NCBI RefSeq assembly: GCF_036711975.1
Contig: NC_091966.1
Span: 42,229,501 to 42,293,500 of the forward strand
DNA from: Onthophagus taurus
Lineage: Eukaryota; Arthropoda; Insecta; Coleoptera; Scarabaeidae
Reading direction: 5' to 3'
Length of the DNA stretch: 64,000 bases
In this document: in pieces, positions 24,688 to 37,440 of the stretch
Layout: every line of letters begins with the position of its first letter
Position numbering within the stretch: the stretch's first letter is position 1
Translations under genes and position numbers: made by a program
Notes under the pieces: generated by a model
Seen by the model: only the letters and a program-made list of their open reading frames with translations
Told to the model about the DNA's origin: nothing
Databases searched by the model: none

Positions 24688-25443
24688 ATGCCTCCTAAAT
24701 TATACGCGGATATTTCTAGTCCAGCTGTTAGAAGCGTTTTACTTCTATCGAAAGCGATTAATCTTGATTTAGATATACAAAGTCTTGATATTTCAACGGG
24801 GGAACATTTAACACCAGTTTTTATGAAGGTATTATTTAATATATATATAAATTTTTATATATATATAAATTTATATATATATATATATAAATTTTTATAT
24901 ATATATATATAATATTTTTTTATTTTATAGATGAATCCTCAACATACCGTACCAACTTTAGAAGATAACAACTTCATTTTATGGGATAGCCACGCAATTT
25001 GCGCATATTTAATGAATAAATATTCCGAAAACGACGATTTATACCCAAAAAATCCAGAATTACGTGCAACAATCGATCAACGTATGCATTTCGATTCGGG
25101 AATTTTATTTCCGAAATATCTCGCTGTCATCGAGCCGATTCTTAAAGAAGGCGCAAAAATGATTTCTAAAGATAAAGCGCACTCTCTTTCGGCTGCTTAT
25201 GGGATTTTAGAAACTTTCTTGGAACATTCCCGATTTGTTGCTGGAAAAAAACTTTCGATCGCCGATTTTTGTATAGCCACGACGATTACAACAGCTAACG
25301 TATTGGTTCCGGTGGCGGAAAATCGTTTTCCCGGAATATCGAAATGGTTGGCGAATATTAAGGAATTGCCTTATTATGAAGAGGCGAATCAAAAGGGGTT
25401 AGATAAATTCACTGGGTTGGTTAAGTTTCGAATGGGACATTAA
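24688..25443 (+). CDS. Epsilon-class glutathione S-transferase (GST C)
   Basis: Exons are 24688-24828 (47 codons) and 24931-25443 (170 codons plus TAA), giving 217 aa; the GT-AG intron carries a TA-rich microsatellite. The N-terminus reads MPPKLYADIS then SPAVRSV, which keeps the serine of the delta/epsilon active site but has AV where the paralogues have PC. Exon 2 begins MNPQHTVPTL (cis-proline) and continues with LWDSHAI (G-site serine), DLYP, and the C-terminal helical-domain motif KLSIADFCIA. Exon 2 alone would look like an independent ORF because it begins with ATG, but the phase-0 acceptor at 24929-24930 and the conserved N-terminal exon show it is the second exon. It has two exons, as GST A does. 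Confidence 0.92.
24829..24930. repeat. TA-rich microsatellite in GST C intron
   Basis: Alternating (TA)n tracts separated by AAATTT occupy nearly the whole 102-bp intron. Confidence 0.85.
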
Positions 25444-25990
25444 ATTAATAATAACAGTAAAATCTCGATATAACGGATCTCGTTAGAACGGACAAAAAAG
25501 ATTTTTACAATATTTAAAACTTTCTAGTTATAGGTCTAGTGTTAATTCTAGTTTTAGTTAAAATATGATGTAGGTAAAGTAAAAACGTTTTGAGAAATAC
25601 TGAAATGTTTAATTCAATTCAAGCAGACATGTTTCGAAACTAATGTTTCATCTTCAGTACTTAGAATATTATACAATATAATGGAAAAATATTTTGTTAG
25701 TAGTTTAGTGTAATTTACAAACAAAAAATTAATTTAACAAAAGCAAAAATCAAAAAATTTCAATAATATAGTTAAAATCTTGGAAGGTAACATATAGATA
25801 TGTTACCTTCCTCCTTTGAATTAAACATTTTAGTATTTCTCAAAAAGTTTTTACTTTTACCTACATCATATTTTATTATATTAGAGAAATATGGAGAATT
25901 TCATCCCATTTCTAGTTTTAATTGTTCATACAGCATTAAATTGTTGTATATTTTTGATTGAACTAGAACTAACACTAGACCTAGAACTAG
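25444..25990. repeat. Small foldback element downstream of GST C
   Basis: About 57-bp arms at 25562-25618 and 25816-25875 are inverted copies (ATATGATGTAGGTAAA in one arm, TTTACCTACATCATAT-like in the other, and GTTTAATTCAA in one, TTGAATTAAAC in the other). Inside is a smaller palindrome, GGTAACATATAGATATGTTACC. The element also contains TTTCGAAACTAATGTTTCATC, whose reverse complement resembles the CTGAAGATG...CGAAAC motif seen in some retroelement RNAs. The family is not assigned. Confidence 0.55.
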
Positions 25991-26570
25991 AAACATTCGA
26001 GTTTAGCCGCACGTCTTTTAAGACGGCTAAACCCGAATGTTTCTAGTTCTAGGTCTAGAGTTAGTTCTAATGCTAGTATTAGTTCTAGTTTTAGTTGTTA
26101 TTCACCATTAGAATGTTGTATATTTTTCATTCAACTAAAACTAGAACTAACATTAGACCTAGTACTAGAAAGTTTCGGGTTTAGCCGTGCGTCCTCAGAC
26201 GCACGGCTAAACTCAAATGTTTCTAGTTCTAGGTCTAGTGTTAGTTCTAGTTTTATTTATTATTCAGCGCTAGATTATTGTATATTTTTATTGAACTAAA
26301 AGTAAAAATAACACTAGAACTAGAAATAGCCGTCTCAAAGACGGCTAAACACGAATGTTTCCAATTCTAGATGTAGTGTTAGTTCTAGTGATAGTGCTAG
26401 TGCAATACTAGAACTAACACTAGATCGAGAACTAGAAACATTCGGATTTAGCCGCACGTCTCTCAAGACGGCTAAAGCCGAATGATTCTAGTTCTAGGTC
26501 TTGTGTTAGTTCTAATGATAGTGCTAGTGTAAAACTAGAACTAACACTAGATCTAGATAATATAAATATA
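25991..26570. repeat. TAG-hexamer repeat with four GGTTTAGCCG hairpins
   Basis: Hairpins lie at about 25993-26041, 26173-26220, 26327-26357 and 26439-26485, embedded in TAGTTC/TAGGTC/TAGTGT hexamer arrays. Each hairpin has GGTTTAGCCG and CGGCTAAACC arms around CGTCT...AGACG. The spacing of the hairpins (about 110-180 bp) and alternating arm orientation match the cluster at 1787-1965. Confidence 0.8.
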
Positions 26571-27253
26571 AATATAATATAAAATATATAAATATAAATA
26601 AATAAACAGTGTCCTCCAAAAAATTCATCATCACCTGTTTTATTTCTGTTCCATTACATCAACGTTTCTGAAATTTAGCTTATAAAGTATGCTCATACCG
26701 ATCTTTCGATCTAAGGTATTTTCAAGATGGTGGCCACTTCCGGTCCCCCGGAAGTAGACCTCAACTTCGTTTTTTTAATTGGAATGCTATGGTTTTTATT
26801 GCACCTTTTAATTGTATGCGAAAAAATATATTGACTTTGATAAATGTTGCTGGCACCTAGCACTTTTCGTTTTCGAGTTATTTTCATTTTAAGTTTTTGT
26901 ATTCTGGATATTCTGGATACCGTGGATTGTGTATCCGGGTAAATATTATTGAACAGCGTACAAACTTCACTTTGAGTGCATTCTCTTATACAACCATATG
27001 ATTTAATATGTTCATCGCGTAGAGGGATTTATCTTCTATCAAAATATGCAAAAAAACCATATGCATCCTATTTAAAATAACTATATTAGTTGCCATAGCA
27101 ACGAAACAAAAAACAATGTAAACAAGCAAATATCGCCAAAAAATCCGCCACAATTAATAAAGAAACTTTTATTTGAAACATTTTTCTTTAAAACCACAAA
27201 TGGCGAAGTTATTGGCTATATTCCAGACATTTGACAAACCCCGTATATGTATA
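26571..27253. other. Fragments of foldback-element arms
   Basis: Positions 26690-26910 match an arm of the foldback element at 28968-30722 (TCTAAGGTATTTTCAAGATG, then CACTTCCGGTC, then TTTTCGTTTTCGAGTTATTT). The remainder to 27253 is AT-rich with no recognised content. Confidence 0.55.
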
Positions 27254-28049
27254 TACAGTGTGTCCGTAAAGTAACGGATATAGGCGATAAAATCATAATA
27301 AACGGTTTATGAAAAAATCCCTGAAACGGGTCTAAAGATTTAAATTTTTTCCGCCATTTTTAAGCGAGTTATGACATCATCGATATTTTTTTCAAATGAC
27401 AGTCCCCCATTTTTATTACGGAATATGAAAGAGTTAGATATTAGTTACATAAGAAAATTTTCGAGAAAAATTACTTTACAGTTTAATTACTTCACATTTG
27501 TGTAATGATAAAAATAGCAGTAGCCATGAGTAACTATGGTAACCAATTATTTTAAATAATTTCAGACTTTGAGAAATGCATCGAGAGATGGCCATGCTGT
27601 TTAAATTTAGTCACAGCTAGGCTCACCATACTTTGGCTAATGAGTTGGCGATCAGGATATGTTGTATTAAAGAGGTCAACTACTCACTAAATCAGTTTTT
27701 GACACTTAGGAAATTGTTTAAAATAATTGGTTACCATAGTTACTCATGGCTACTACTATTTTCATCATGTCAACAAATCTGAAGAAGTTAAACTTTAAAG
27801 CAATTGTTCTCGAACATTTTTTTATGTAAGCAATATTAATATTGACTGTACTAGATTGAGAAAAAAATCTTCTTTCATATTCCGTAATAAAAATGGGGGA
27901 TTGCCATTTGAAAAAAATAACGATGACGTCATAACTCGCTTAAAAATGGCGGAAAAAATTTAAATCTTTAGACCCGTTTCAGGAATTTTTCCATAAATCG
28001 TTTATAATGATTTTATCGCCTATATCCGTTACTTTACGGACACACTGTA
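27254..28049. mobile_element. Foldback (long palindromic) element FB1, ~0.8 kb
   Basis: It begins TACAGTGTGTCCGTAAAGTA and ends with the inverted TACTTTACGGACACACTGTA. The inverted match continues inward through the AACGG, GGCGGAAAAAATTTAAATC and CCCCATTTTTATTACGGAAT stretches to a second mirrored segment (CATGAGTAACTATGGTAACC) near 27525 and 27750, so nearly the whole element is one long palindrome. It is non-coding and flanked by TATA-rich sequence. The end motif and TA context suggest a non-autonomous Tc1/mariner-type element (inference). Confidence 0.8.
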
Positions 28050-28051
28050 TA

Positions 28052-28967
28052 TACAGGGTGTCACACAAAACACGCCCCAAGCTGTAACTCTGTCATTTAC
28101 ATTCTGATTTTCATGAGCAAGGTATTAAATGAAATGGTTTGATGAAAACTATGATTCATGCTACAAATAAATTTCTTCCAAGACCATCTTCAATTTTAAA
28201 CGATTATTAACTTTTGTTTTTCAAATTGCTCTATATATCTTTCTGTCACACAAGCACGCCGCAAGCTGTAACTCTGTCATTTACCTTCTGATTTTCATGA
28301 ACGAGGTATTAAATGAAATGGTTTAATGAATGCTATGATTCATGATACAAATAAACTTTTTCCAACGCTATCTTCAATTTCAAGCGATTATCGTCTTTTG
28401 ATTTTAAAATTACTCATTATGTTTTTCTTTACGGTATTGGATAGAGATTCTTTTTCTGAATCCATTAATGTACAATACATTAACATTAATTATAATTTTA
28501 GCAAGAAACACAATTAAAATATTTTCCGAACATTGTCTTAGTCACTTTTGTAATATTGTAGTGTGCCATGGAAAAAAATAATGCCCAAAACTGATAACAG
28601 TCATTAAATGTTATTTCAATGAACGAAGTAGTTGTAAATGATACTTATAAGTTGCTTTTTATTTTTTTCCCATGGCTTAAGAGAATGTTAGGAAACTATT
28701 TTAATGTTTTTCTATGCTACAATGACAATTAATGTTGATGTATTGTACATTAATGGATTCAGAAAAAGAAGTGAAGGAAAACATACCGAGCTACTTGAAA
28801 ATCAAAACTTGATAATCGCTTGAAATTGAAGATGGCGTTGGAAAAAGTTTATTTGTAGCGTGAATCATAGTATTTATAAAACCATTTCATTTCATACCTG
28901 GGTTATGAAAATCGGAATGTAAATAACAGAGTTACAGGTTGGGGCGTTTTTTGTGTGACACCCTGTA
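28052..28967. mobile_element. Foldback element FB2, ~0.9 kb, abutting FB1
   Basis: It starts TACAGGGTGTCACACAAAAC and ends with the inverted TTTTTTGTGTGACACCCTGTA-like arm. The left arm is internally duplicated: the GCAAGCTGTAACTCTGTCAT stretch occurs near 28078 and again near 28262. A smaller palindrome (CCATGGAAAAAAATA mirrored by ATTTTTTTCCCATGG) lies in the centre. It is non-coding. Confidence 0.78.
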
Positions 28968-30722
28968 TACAAGTGTCTCACGTAACTGGTTCGTTAGAAC
29001 TTTTTTAGGTTCCAGTATTCGTACAGTTTTGAAATTTTGGTAGTATGGATTGTTCAGTCGGAACTTTCGATCTAAAATATTTTCAAGATGGCTGCCACTT
29101 CCGGTCTACCGGAAGTAGACCACAACTTCGTTATTTTAAATAGAATGCTATAGTTTTTATTACACCTTTTAATTGTACGTAAAAAAATATGTTGACTTTC
29201 ATAAAAGTTATTGGTACCTAGCGTTTTTCGTTTTCGAGTTATTTTGATTTTAAGATTTTTTGGCAAATTTCACCATGCTCTTTAAAACCCTATATCCCAG
29301 CCAACGTTCTTTCAAAAAAGCTCTAAATTGGCACGATTACTCTTCAGATGCTGTCAAATAGATTGTCATATATTGTATCAGAATATCTTATACAGGATGG
29401 TCAAAAATTGAGTTACCGTTTCTCCATATTCAATGGGGAGAAAGTCGAAAATTTTAAATGGAACACCCCATTTTTTATTAGCCTACACGAAAGGGAATTT
29501 AATTCTCTACAATTTATCTATAAATATTCCTATACCTATTTATTGTAGTTTCTCTCATATTCGTAAATTTATCAAAACATGCAGGAAATGCAGGAAACCG
29601 TTTGTATTTTTATTAGAAGGCCATGACATTTTGACAGTCTTTTGTTTAATTTATTTCTATTATTATTTGTACTATTAACTACGATTGATAATCTTTTAGT
29701 TTACTAGCTTTTACTTACCAAAAATAGCAAACAAAAGATCAAATAAATTAAACTATTAAAACAAAAAGTGAATGATAAAAATTAGATTTCAATAAAAATA
29801 TAAATTTATAATATAAATTTGTTATAAAATTGAATTTGGAAATGCAATAAAACACGGTAAAATATTTATTTCGTTGTCTTCATCACTGGTGACCGGAAAT
29901 ATGCGATTTCTTTTGGTCTCGATATATCCAGAACTAAGAAGATTTAGTTAGATTTAGATTAGTTAGGTTTGTTAGGCATCTCTCATTAAGTGTTCGACAC
30001 GTCCTGTCCAAAAGTTTATTACATTCGCCATCAATACAAAATAAATTTCAAATATCGGCGTTGGAATAATCTGCCATGATGTTCAATGACTTACACCCGT
30101 CGTCAAATGTAACTAATGACAACAATAATACAAACATGGACCAAAAACTGTCAAAAATCCATAGCTTTCTAATAAAAAACCTGGATTTCGTGCATGTTTT
30201 AATAAATTTCGCAATATGGGGCGTTCCATTTAAAATTTTCGACTTTCTCGCCATTGAATATGGAGAAACAGTAATTCAATTTTTGACCACCTGTATAAAA
30301 TACTCCGATACAACAAATGACAATCTATTTGACAACATCTGAAGAGTAATCGTGCCAACGTAGATCTTTTTTGAATGAACGTTGGCTGAGATATGAAGTT
30401 TTAAAGAGCATGTTGAAATTTACCAAAAAAAGTCGAAAAAACCAAAATAACTCGAAAACGAAAAACGCTAGGTACCAATAACTTTTATCAAAGTCAACCT
30501 ATTTTTTTACGTACAATTAAACGGTGTAATAAAAACTATAGCATTCCATTTAAAATAGCGAAGTTATGGTCTACTTGCAGTAGACCAAAAGTGGCGGCCA
30601 TCTTGAAAATATTTTAGATCGAAAGTTCCGAAGGAACAACCCATGCTATCAAAATTTCAAATCTCTACGAATAGTGGAACCTGAAAAAGTTCTAACAAAC
30701 CAGTTACGTGAGACACCCTGTA
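28968..30722. mobile_element. Foldback element FB3, ~1.75 kb, abutting FB2
   Basis: The arms are about 530 bp or more. The left one starts TACAAGTGTCTCACGTAACT and the right one ends AGTTACGTGAGACACCCTGTA-like. Shared inner blocks include TCTAAAATATTTTCAAGATG, CACTTCCGGTC and TTTTCGTTTTCGAGTTATTT. A less symmetric centre spans about 29500-30200. Short ORFs (for example 30048-30254) are arm or centre artefacts. Related copies lie at 26690-26910 and 60144-61376. Confidence 0.8.
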
Positions 30723-30747
30723 TATATATATACATATAAATGTATAG

Positions 30748-31020
30748 ATTCGTAATGTTTAGCCGTCTTTAGAGACGTGCGGCTAAACCCAAATGATTCT
30801 AGTTCTAGGTATAGTGTTAGTTCTAATTCTACACATGTACTGTCACTAAAACTAACATTAAACCTAGAACTAGAAACATTTGGGATTTAGCCATACGTCT
30901 CTAAAGCCCGAATGATTCTAGTTCTTGATCTAGAATTAGTACTAGAAAGTTTCGGGTTTAGCAGTGCGTCTTCAGGCGCACGATTTTAATCATTATTCAG
31001 CGTTAGATTATTGTATGTTA
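30748..31020. repeat. TAG-hexamer repeat with one full and two decayed hairpins
   Basis: Hairpin at about 30748-30794, with degraded copies near 30876-30915 and 30950-30985. Same family as 1681-2060 and 25991-26570. Confidence 0.7.
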
Positions 31021-31615
31021 TTATTGAACTAAAAGTAGAAGATTCATTCAAACAATTTTAAAGTACAAATTAAAATTTTTTTCATTTTCTTCTTCATATT
31101 AATCGGTTATACCGTGATTTTACTGTAATAAAGGATTATTTGACTCGAAATAAAAGGATTGATTTATTAGCGGATCGAAATTAATTAATAAATAAATTTA
31201 CTTGTAATCTTCCTTTTGGTGTCTTATCGCGCCGAGTAAACATGGTCCATTAGGTTAATGAAACAAGAGTAGACACGATACATGTTTTTTTTTTATAGAT
31301 ATCGATCGAATTGGCTTTGTCGCTACCCGAAACCGTAACAAAAAATAATAAAACATTTAGGCGCCTACTTGATGTTGCTACTTATTACGTTTTACCGTTG
31401 TATCTTTTTGAGTGGTCTTTTGTAAACTTAAAGTTAATAAATAAATAATAAGTATACACTTAAAAATAAAATTTTTTGTTTTAACTTTCTTTTGATGCTC
31501 ACTATACACATTTATCCGGGTCACGCCATTTCAAACGAGTTTATTAATCGGAGAGATCGCCTTATGTACACTCAGTTCGTTAAGAAACTTCGATTAGTAT
31601 CGTATTGTATAAAAA
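31021..31615. other. GST D upstream region
   Basis: AT-rich unique sequence. An arthropod-type initiator (CTCAGTTCG) lies near 31570, about 45 bp before the GST D start codon. No other gene is seen. Confidence 0.35.
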
Positions 31616-34600
31616 ATGGCTCCTATTTTGTATACTGTAGATCCGAGTCCACCGTGTAGGGCTGTTTACATGACCGCGAAAGCAATTGGGATCGAATTAG
31701 AACATAAAATTATCGATATTCTTAAAAACGAACAATTAGATCCATCGTTTATTAAGGTATGTAGGAGAAATTACGATGTTTTATGATTACAAATTTTTTT
31801 TAGATAAATCCAAGGCATACAGTTCCAACTTTAATCGATGATAACTTGGTGTTAACCGATAGTCACGCTATTACAACGTATTTAACGTCGAAATACGCTA
31901 AAGATGATGGGTTATACCCGAAAGATTTGGCTAAAAGGGCTTTGATTGATCAAATGTTGCATTTTGATAGCAGCGTGACTTTTCCAGCTCTATTAAATAT
32001 TGGTGTGAGTAATGAGTTTATTTTCGTTCCTAACCTTGAGTGTTATTTAATGTAGATGTAATCTTGTGGCCTTCAATTTTAAATTATAAACAAAATAAAA
32101 TATATCGAAATAAATTTCTAGAAAAGTTCACTTTTCTATGTTACAAAGAAAATGAAATGATCATCCAAGAAACATCGTGCAAGTAAGCAAAGATGCTACA
32201 AATAGCCTCTTAAAAATAGGTGTTACTAACAACAGGTTAGATATTGCTGGTGGAAAACTAGTTAGTGCTGATGGAAGTCAAAACATAGTAGATTAAATAC
32301 TGCTTCCAAAAATTTAATAGTGCTGGTAGCAGATTGGATACTGCTGGTAAAAAACTAGATACTGCTAATATAAAACTAAGTAGATAGTGAAACAGAAGAC
32401 TATTTAATGCTAGTAGAAGATTATTCAGTACTGGTAGAAATATAGAGATCGCTTGCGAAAGACTACATATTGCTGGTAGAAGACTACTTACTGATTGCTA
32501 AAGTCTACTTGCAAAAGACTATAAGTATACCGTTGGCAGAAAACTAAGTATTGTCAATAGACAGAAGACTACTTAATGCTGGTAGCAGATTACTCAGTGT
32601 TGGCAAAAATCTAGATAACGCCTATAAAAGACTACTTACTGCTTGCTGAAGTCTACTTATTACTTGTAAACAACTATATACTGTTGGTAGAGAACTAGAT
32701 ATTGTTAATTGAAGACTAAACAGTGGAGAAGACTATTTAATGCTAGTAGAAGACTACTCAGTACTGGTAGAAATTTAGAGTAACACTACATACTGGTTGC
32801 TGAAGTCTGCATACTACTTATAGAGGACTATACCTATAGTGTTGGTAAAGAATTAGATATTGCTAATGGGACAGAAGACTACTCAATGCAAAAATCTAGG
32901 TAACTCTTACAAAACACTATATACTGCTGGCAGAAGACGACTTACTGGATGCTGAAGTCTACTTATTACTTGCAAAAGACTATATACTGTTGGCAGATAA
33001 CTAGATATTGTTAATGGAAGACTAGACAGTTGAACAGAAGACTACCTACTACTAACTGATAGAACACTACTCAGTGTCGGCAGAAATCTAGATAATGCTT
33101 GCTGAAGACTACTTATTACTTGCAAAAAACTATACAGGAGGGTGTTTCTGTAAGTCGTGGCATAATTTTAATCACAAATAAGTACTAGAGTCAAATTGAT
33201 GACGATTCGTGTAAAAATTTTTGGTCTAAACCCATAAATGGCTAAGATATAGGCCATCAAGGTTTTTTTTGAAACATTTTCTTAAATGTTTTCAATATGG
33301 TTTGTCTTTGAAAGATAAAATTTGGCAAACAGTGCAATGTCATCATGAGAAATCGTTTAATCACTTTTGAAAATATGCAAATACGGGATTAATGCTATAC
33401 AGGTGTTTCCAGAGGGTATTTCCTTAAAACTTTTTTATTATGTAGTAAACCATTAAATTTTTATTCCTACAAATTTTTGATTAGACACATCGTTTTCGAG
33501 TTATTCACAAAAAGGTTTAGGTTCGTTTAAAAGAATATCTAAAAGATATCTGGATTTTCTTCAGTATAATTATTCTTTAGCATTTCTCAAATTAATGGTT
33601 ATCTACAAAAAGTACTTTTTTACACACAGATAATAACTGGATATGGCAGAAAATTTGATATTGTTAATAGACAGAAGACTACTTAATGCTTGTTGGTAGA
33701 GAACTAGATATTGTTAATGGAAGACTAAACAGTGGAACAGAAGACTATTTAATGCTAGTAGAAGACTGCATACTGTGCTGGCAGAGATCTAGAGATACCT
33801 TGGGTAAGACTGCATACTGGTTGCATACTGGTATAATGTTGGCAGAGAACTAGATATTGCTAATGGGACAGAAGACTACTCGCTGACAAAAATCATATAC
33901 CGCAGAAGACTACTTACCGCTTGCTGAAGTCTACTTATTACTTGCAAAAGACTATACTAGCGAAAGACTGTAATTATTGAAATTTAATCGGCGGAAATTG
34001 CAAAATTCCGAAAAATTTTGAAGAACTCAAGAACCAAAAGCGATTTTTCAAAACGGCTTTCTGCATTAAAAAGAGGATACTTTAATTAATAATTGGTGAT
34101 ATTTCCACAAGGATCCTTCAAGAAATTAATTTTATAGCTAATTTTGAAAATTATCGATGAAAATTGCAACATCGAAAATTTGATCAAAACTTCAAATATT
34201 GTTTTCTCAAAAACGGAAAGTTATTTTTCAAAACGGGTTTGTTCATTGGAAAGAGGACACTTTTATTAACACTTTGGGAAATTTTCATACTCATATTCCA
34301 AGAACTGGATTTTATACGAATTTTTAAAATTTAATCGGCGAAAATTGCAAAATTCTAAAAAATTGTCGATTATTTCAAACATTTATTTCTCAAGAACTAA
34401 AAGTGATTTTTCAAAACAGCTTTTTGCATTAAAAAGAGGATACTTTAATCATTAATTGGTGATATTTCCACAAGGATCCTTCAACAAATTAATTTTATAG
34501 CCAATTTTGAAAATTATTGATGAAAATTGCAACATCGAAAATTTGATCAATACTTCAAATATTGTTTTCTCAAAAACTAAAAGTTATTTTTCAAAACGGG

Positions 34601-37440
34601 TTTTTTCATTGGAAAGAGAGCAGGTTTATTAACACTTTGGGAAATCTTCATACTTATATTCCAAGAAGTGGATTTTATACGAATTTTTAAAACTTAATTG
34701 GCAAAAATTGCAAAATTCGAAAAAATTGTCGATTATTTCAAAAATTTTTTTCTCAAGAATTAAAAATGATTTTTCAAAGCGGCTTTTTGAATTAAAAAGA
34801 GGATACTTTATTTAATAATTGGTGATATTTCCACAAGGGTCCTTCAAAAAATGAATTTTATAGCCAATTTTAAAAATTATCGATGAAAATTGCAACATCA
34901 AAAATTTGACCAATGCTTCAAATATTGTTTTCTCAAAAACTAAAAGTTATTTTTCAAAACGAGTTTGTTCATTGGAAAGAGGACACTTTTATTAACACTT
35001 TGGAAAATTTTCATACTCATATTGCAAGAAATCGATTTTATACGAATTATTAAAACTTAATCGGCGAAAATTGCAAAATTCTAAAAAATGTTCGATTATT
35101 TCAAAAATTTATTTCTCAAGAACTAAAAGTGATTTTTCAAAACGGCTTTCTGCATTAAAAAGAGGATACTTTAATTAATAATTGGTGATATTTCCACAAG
35201 GATCCTTCAAGAAATCAATTTTATAGGAAATTTTGAAAGTTATTGATAAAAATTGCAACATCAAAAATTTTATCAAAAGTTCAAATATTGTTTTCTCAAA
35301 AACTAAAAATTATTTTTCAAAACGCGTTGGTTCATTGGAAAGAGGACACTTTTATTAACATTTTGAGAAATTTTTATACTCATATTCTAAGAGATGGATT
35401 TTATACGAATTTTTAAAACTTAATCGGTGAAAATTGCAAAATTCGAAAAAATTGTAGATTATTTCAAAAATTTATTTCTCAAGGACTAAAAGCGATTTTT
35501 CAAAACGGCTTGTTGCATTAAAAAGAGGATATTATAATTAATAATTGGTGATATTTCCACAAGGATCCTACAAGAAATGAATTTTATAGCGAATTTTGAA
35601 AATTATCGATGAAAATTGCAACATCGAAAATTTTATCAAAACTTCAAATATTGTTTTCTCAAAAACTAAAAGTTATTTTTCAAAACGGGTTGGTTCATTG
35701 GAAAGAGGACACTTTTATTAACACTTTGGGAAATTTTTATACTCATATTCCAAGAGATGAATTTTATACGAATTTTTAAAACTTAATCAGTAAAAATTGC
35801 AAAATTCGATAAAATTGTCGATTATTTCAAAAATTTATTTCTCAAGAACTAAAAGTGATTTTTCAAAATGGCTCATTGCATTAAAAAGAGGATACTTTAA
35901 TTATTAATTGGTGATATTTCCATAAGGATCCTTCAAGAAATTAATTTTATAGCCAATTTTGAAAATTATCGATGAAAATTGCAGCATCGAAAATGTTATC
36001 AAAACTTCAAATATTGTTTTCTCAAAAACTAAAAGTTATTTTTCAAAATGGGTTGGTTCATTGGAAAGAAGACACTCTTATTAACACTTTAGGAAATTTT
36101 CATACTAATCTTCCAAGAAATCGATTTTATACGAATTATGAAAATGCAATCGGCGGAAAATGCAAAATTTCGAAAAATTGTCGATTATTTCAAAAATTTA
36201 TTTCACAAGAACTAAAAGTGATTTTTCAAAACGGCTTTTTGCATTAAAAAGAGGATACTTTATTTAATAATTGGTGATTTTTTCACAAGGATCCTTCAAG
36301 AAATGAATTTTATAGCTAATTTTGAAAATTATCGAGGAAAATTGCAACATCGAAAATTTTATCAAAACTTCAAATATTGTTTTCTCAAAAACTAAAAGTT
36401 ATTTTTCAAAACGGGTTGGTTCATTAAAGAGAGGACACTTTTATTAACACTTTGAGAAATTTTTATACTCATATTCCAAGAGATGGATTTTATACGAATT
36501 TTTAAAACTTAATCGGTAAAAATTGCAAAATTCGAAAAAAGTTTCGATCCTTTCAAAAATTTATTTCTCAAGAACTAAAAGTGATTTTTCAAAACGGCTT
36601 TTTGCATTAAAAAGAGGATACTTTTATTAATAATTGGTGATATCTCCACAAGGATCCTTCAAGAAATTAATTTTATAGCTAATTTTGAAAATTATCGATG
36701 AAAATTGCAACATCGAAAATTTCATCAAAACTTCAAATATTGTTTTTTCAAAAACTAAAAGTTATTTTTCAAAACGGGTTGGTTCATTGGAAAGAGGACA
36801 CTTTTATTAACACTTTGGGAAATGTTCGTACTTATATTCCAAGAAATAGATTTTATACGAATTTTTAAAACTTATCGGCGAAAATTGCAAATTCGAAAAA
36901 ATTGTCGATCATTTCAAAAATTTATTTCTTAAAAACTAAAAGCGATTTTTCAAAACGGCTTGTTGCATTAAAAAGAGTATACTTTAATTAATAATTGGTG
37001 ATATTTCCACAAGGATCCTACAAGAAATGAATTTTATAGCCAATTTTGGAAATTATCGATGAAAATTGCAACATCGAAAATTTTATCAAAACTTCAAATA
37101 TTGTTTTCTGTATTAATTATTTTAATCTCTTTTTTAGATCCCCCTACGTTTAAAATTAACCAACGATATTTCTCAAGATAAAGTAATCAAAGTCCAAGAA
37201 GGATACTCATTTTTAGAGAAATACCTTGAAGGTAAAAAATGGGTTGCTTTGAATTATCCAACATTAGCCGATATCCATTTAATATCAACGATTACAAGTT
37301 GTTCGTTCTTCGTTCCAATCGGTGATCATCCAAACATTTTAGCTTGGATTCAACGGGCTCAAAAAGAAGACTTTTATAGCGAAAACGTTAAAGGATTAAA
37401 AGATTTTAACGATTTATTTCAAGGATTTCTTAACTGTTAA
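31616..37440 (+). CDS. Epsilon-class glutathione S-transferase (GST D), three exons
   Basis: Exons are 31616-31756 (47 codons), 31804-32004 (67) and 37138-37440 (100 plus TAA), giving 214 aa. All junctions are GT-AG and phase 0. The N-terminus reads MAPILYTVDP then SPPCRAV (catalytic serine). Exon 2 starts INPRHTVPTL (cis-proline) and contains TDSHAI, LYP and DQMLHFDS. Exon 3 provides the C-terminal helices with YLEGKKWVA and PTLADIH. The exon pattern is identical to GST E and F, so the three form a recent tandem subfamily. The second intron is 5.1 kb, containing a 21-bp minisatellite, foldback fragments and about 3 kb of S2 satellite. Exon 3 follows immediately after the last satellite monomer. 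Exon 2 alone would look like a truncated ORF, but the frame continues into exon 3. Confidence 0.9.
32160..33965. repeat. Degenerate ~21-bp minisatellite in GST D intron 2
   Basis: Units such as GAAGACTACTTAATGCTGGTA, GAAGACTACTCAGTACTGGTA and AAAAGACTATATACTG alternate in a larger pattern of roughly 200-250 bp. The array is interrupted at about 33130-33640 by foldback-type sequence. No translation in any frame looks constrained. Confidence 0.75.
33130..33640. mobile_element. Single-arm foldback-type fragments
   Basis: It begins TATACAGGAGGGTGTTTCTG and contains a second CTATACAGGTGTTTCCAGAG start near 33400, then TCGTTTTCGAGTTATTCAC, all resembling one arm of TACAGGGTGT-type elements. No mirrored arm is present. 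Confidence 0.45.
33975..37110. repeat. S2 satellite block in GST D intron 2
   Basis: About eight to nine S2 dimers in + orientation, ending within TCAAATATTGTTTTCTG, about 30 bp before the exon 3 acceptor. Confidence 0.93.

Noticed and set aside
25207-25392. Minus-strand ORF opposite GST C exon 2
   Set aside because: Shadow of the GST coding frame.
29348-30342. Several 60-90-codon ORFs inside FB3, and the related one at 60510-60909
   Set aside because: They arise from foldback arms or centre, appear in both orientations as the palindrome predicts, and show no domain.
32005-37137. Equal length (about 5.13 kb) of GST D intron 2 and METTL17 intron 5
   Set aside because: Their contents are unrelated, so the length match is coincidence.
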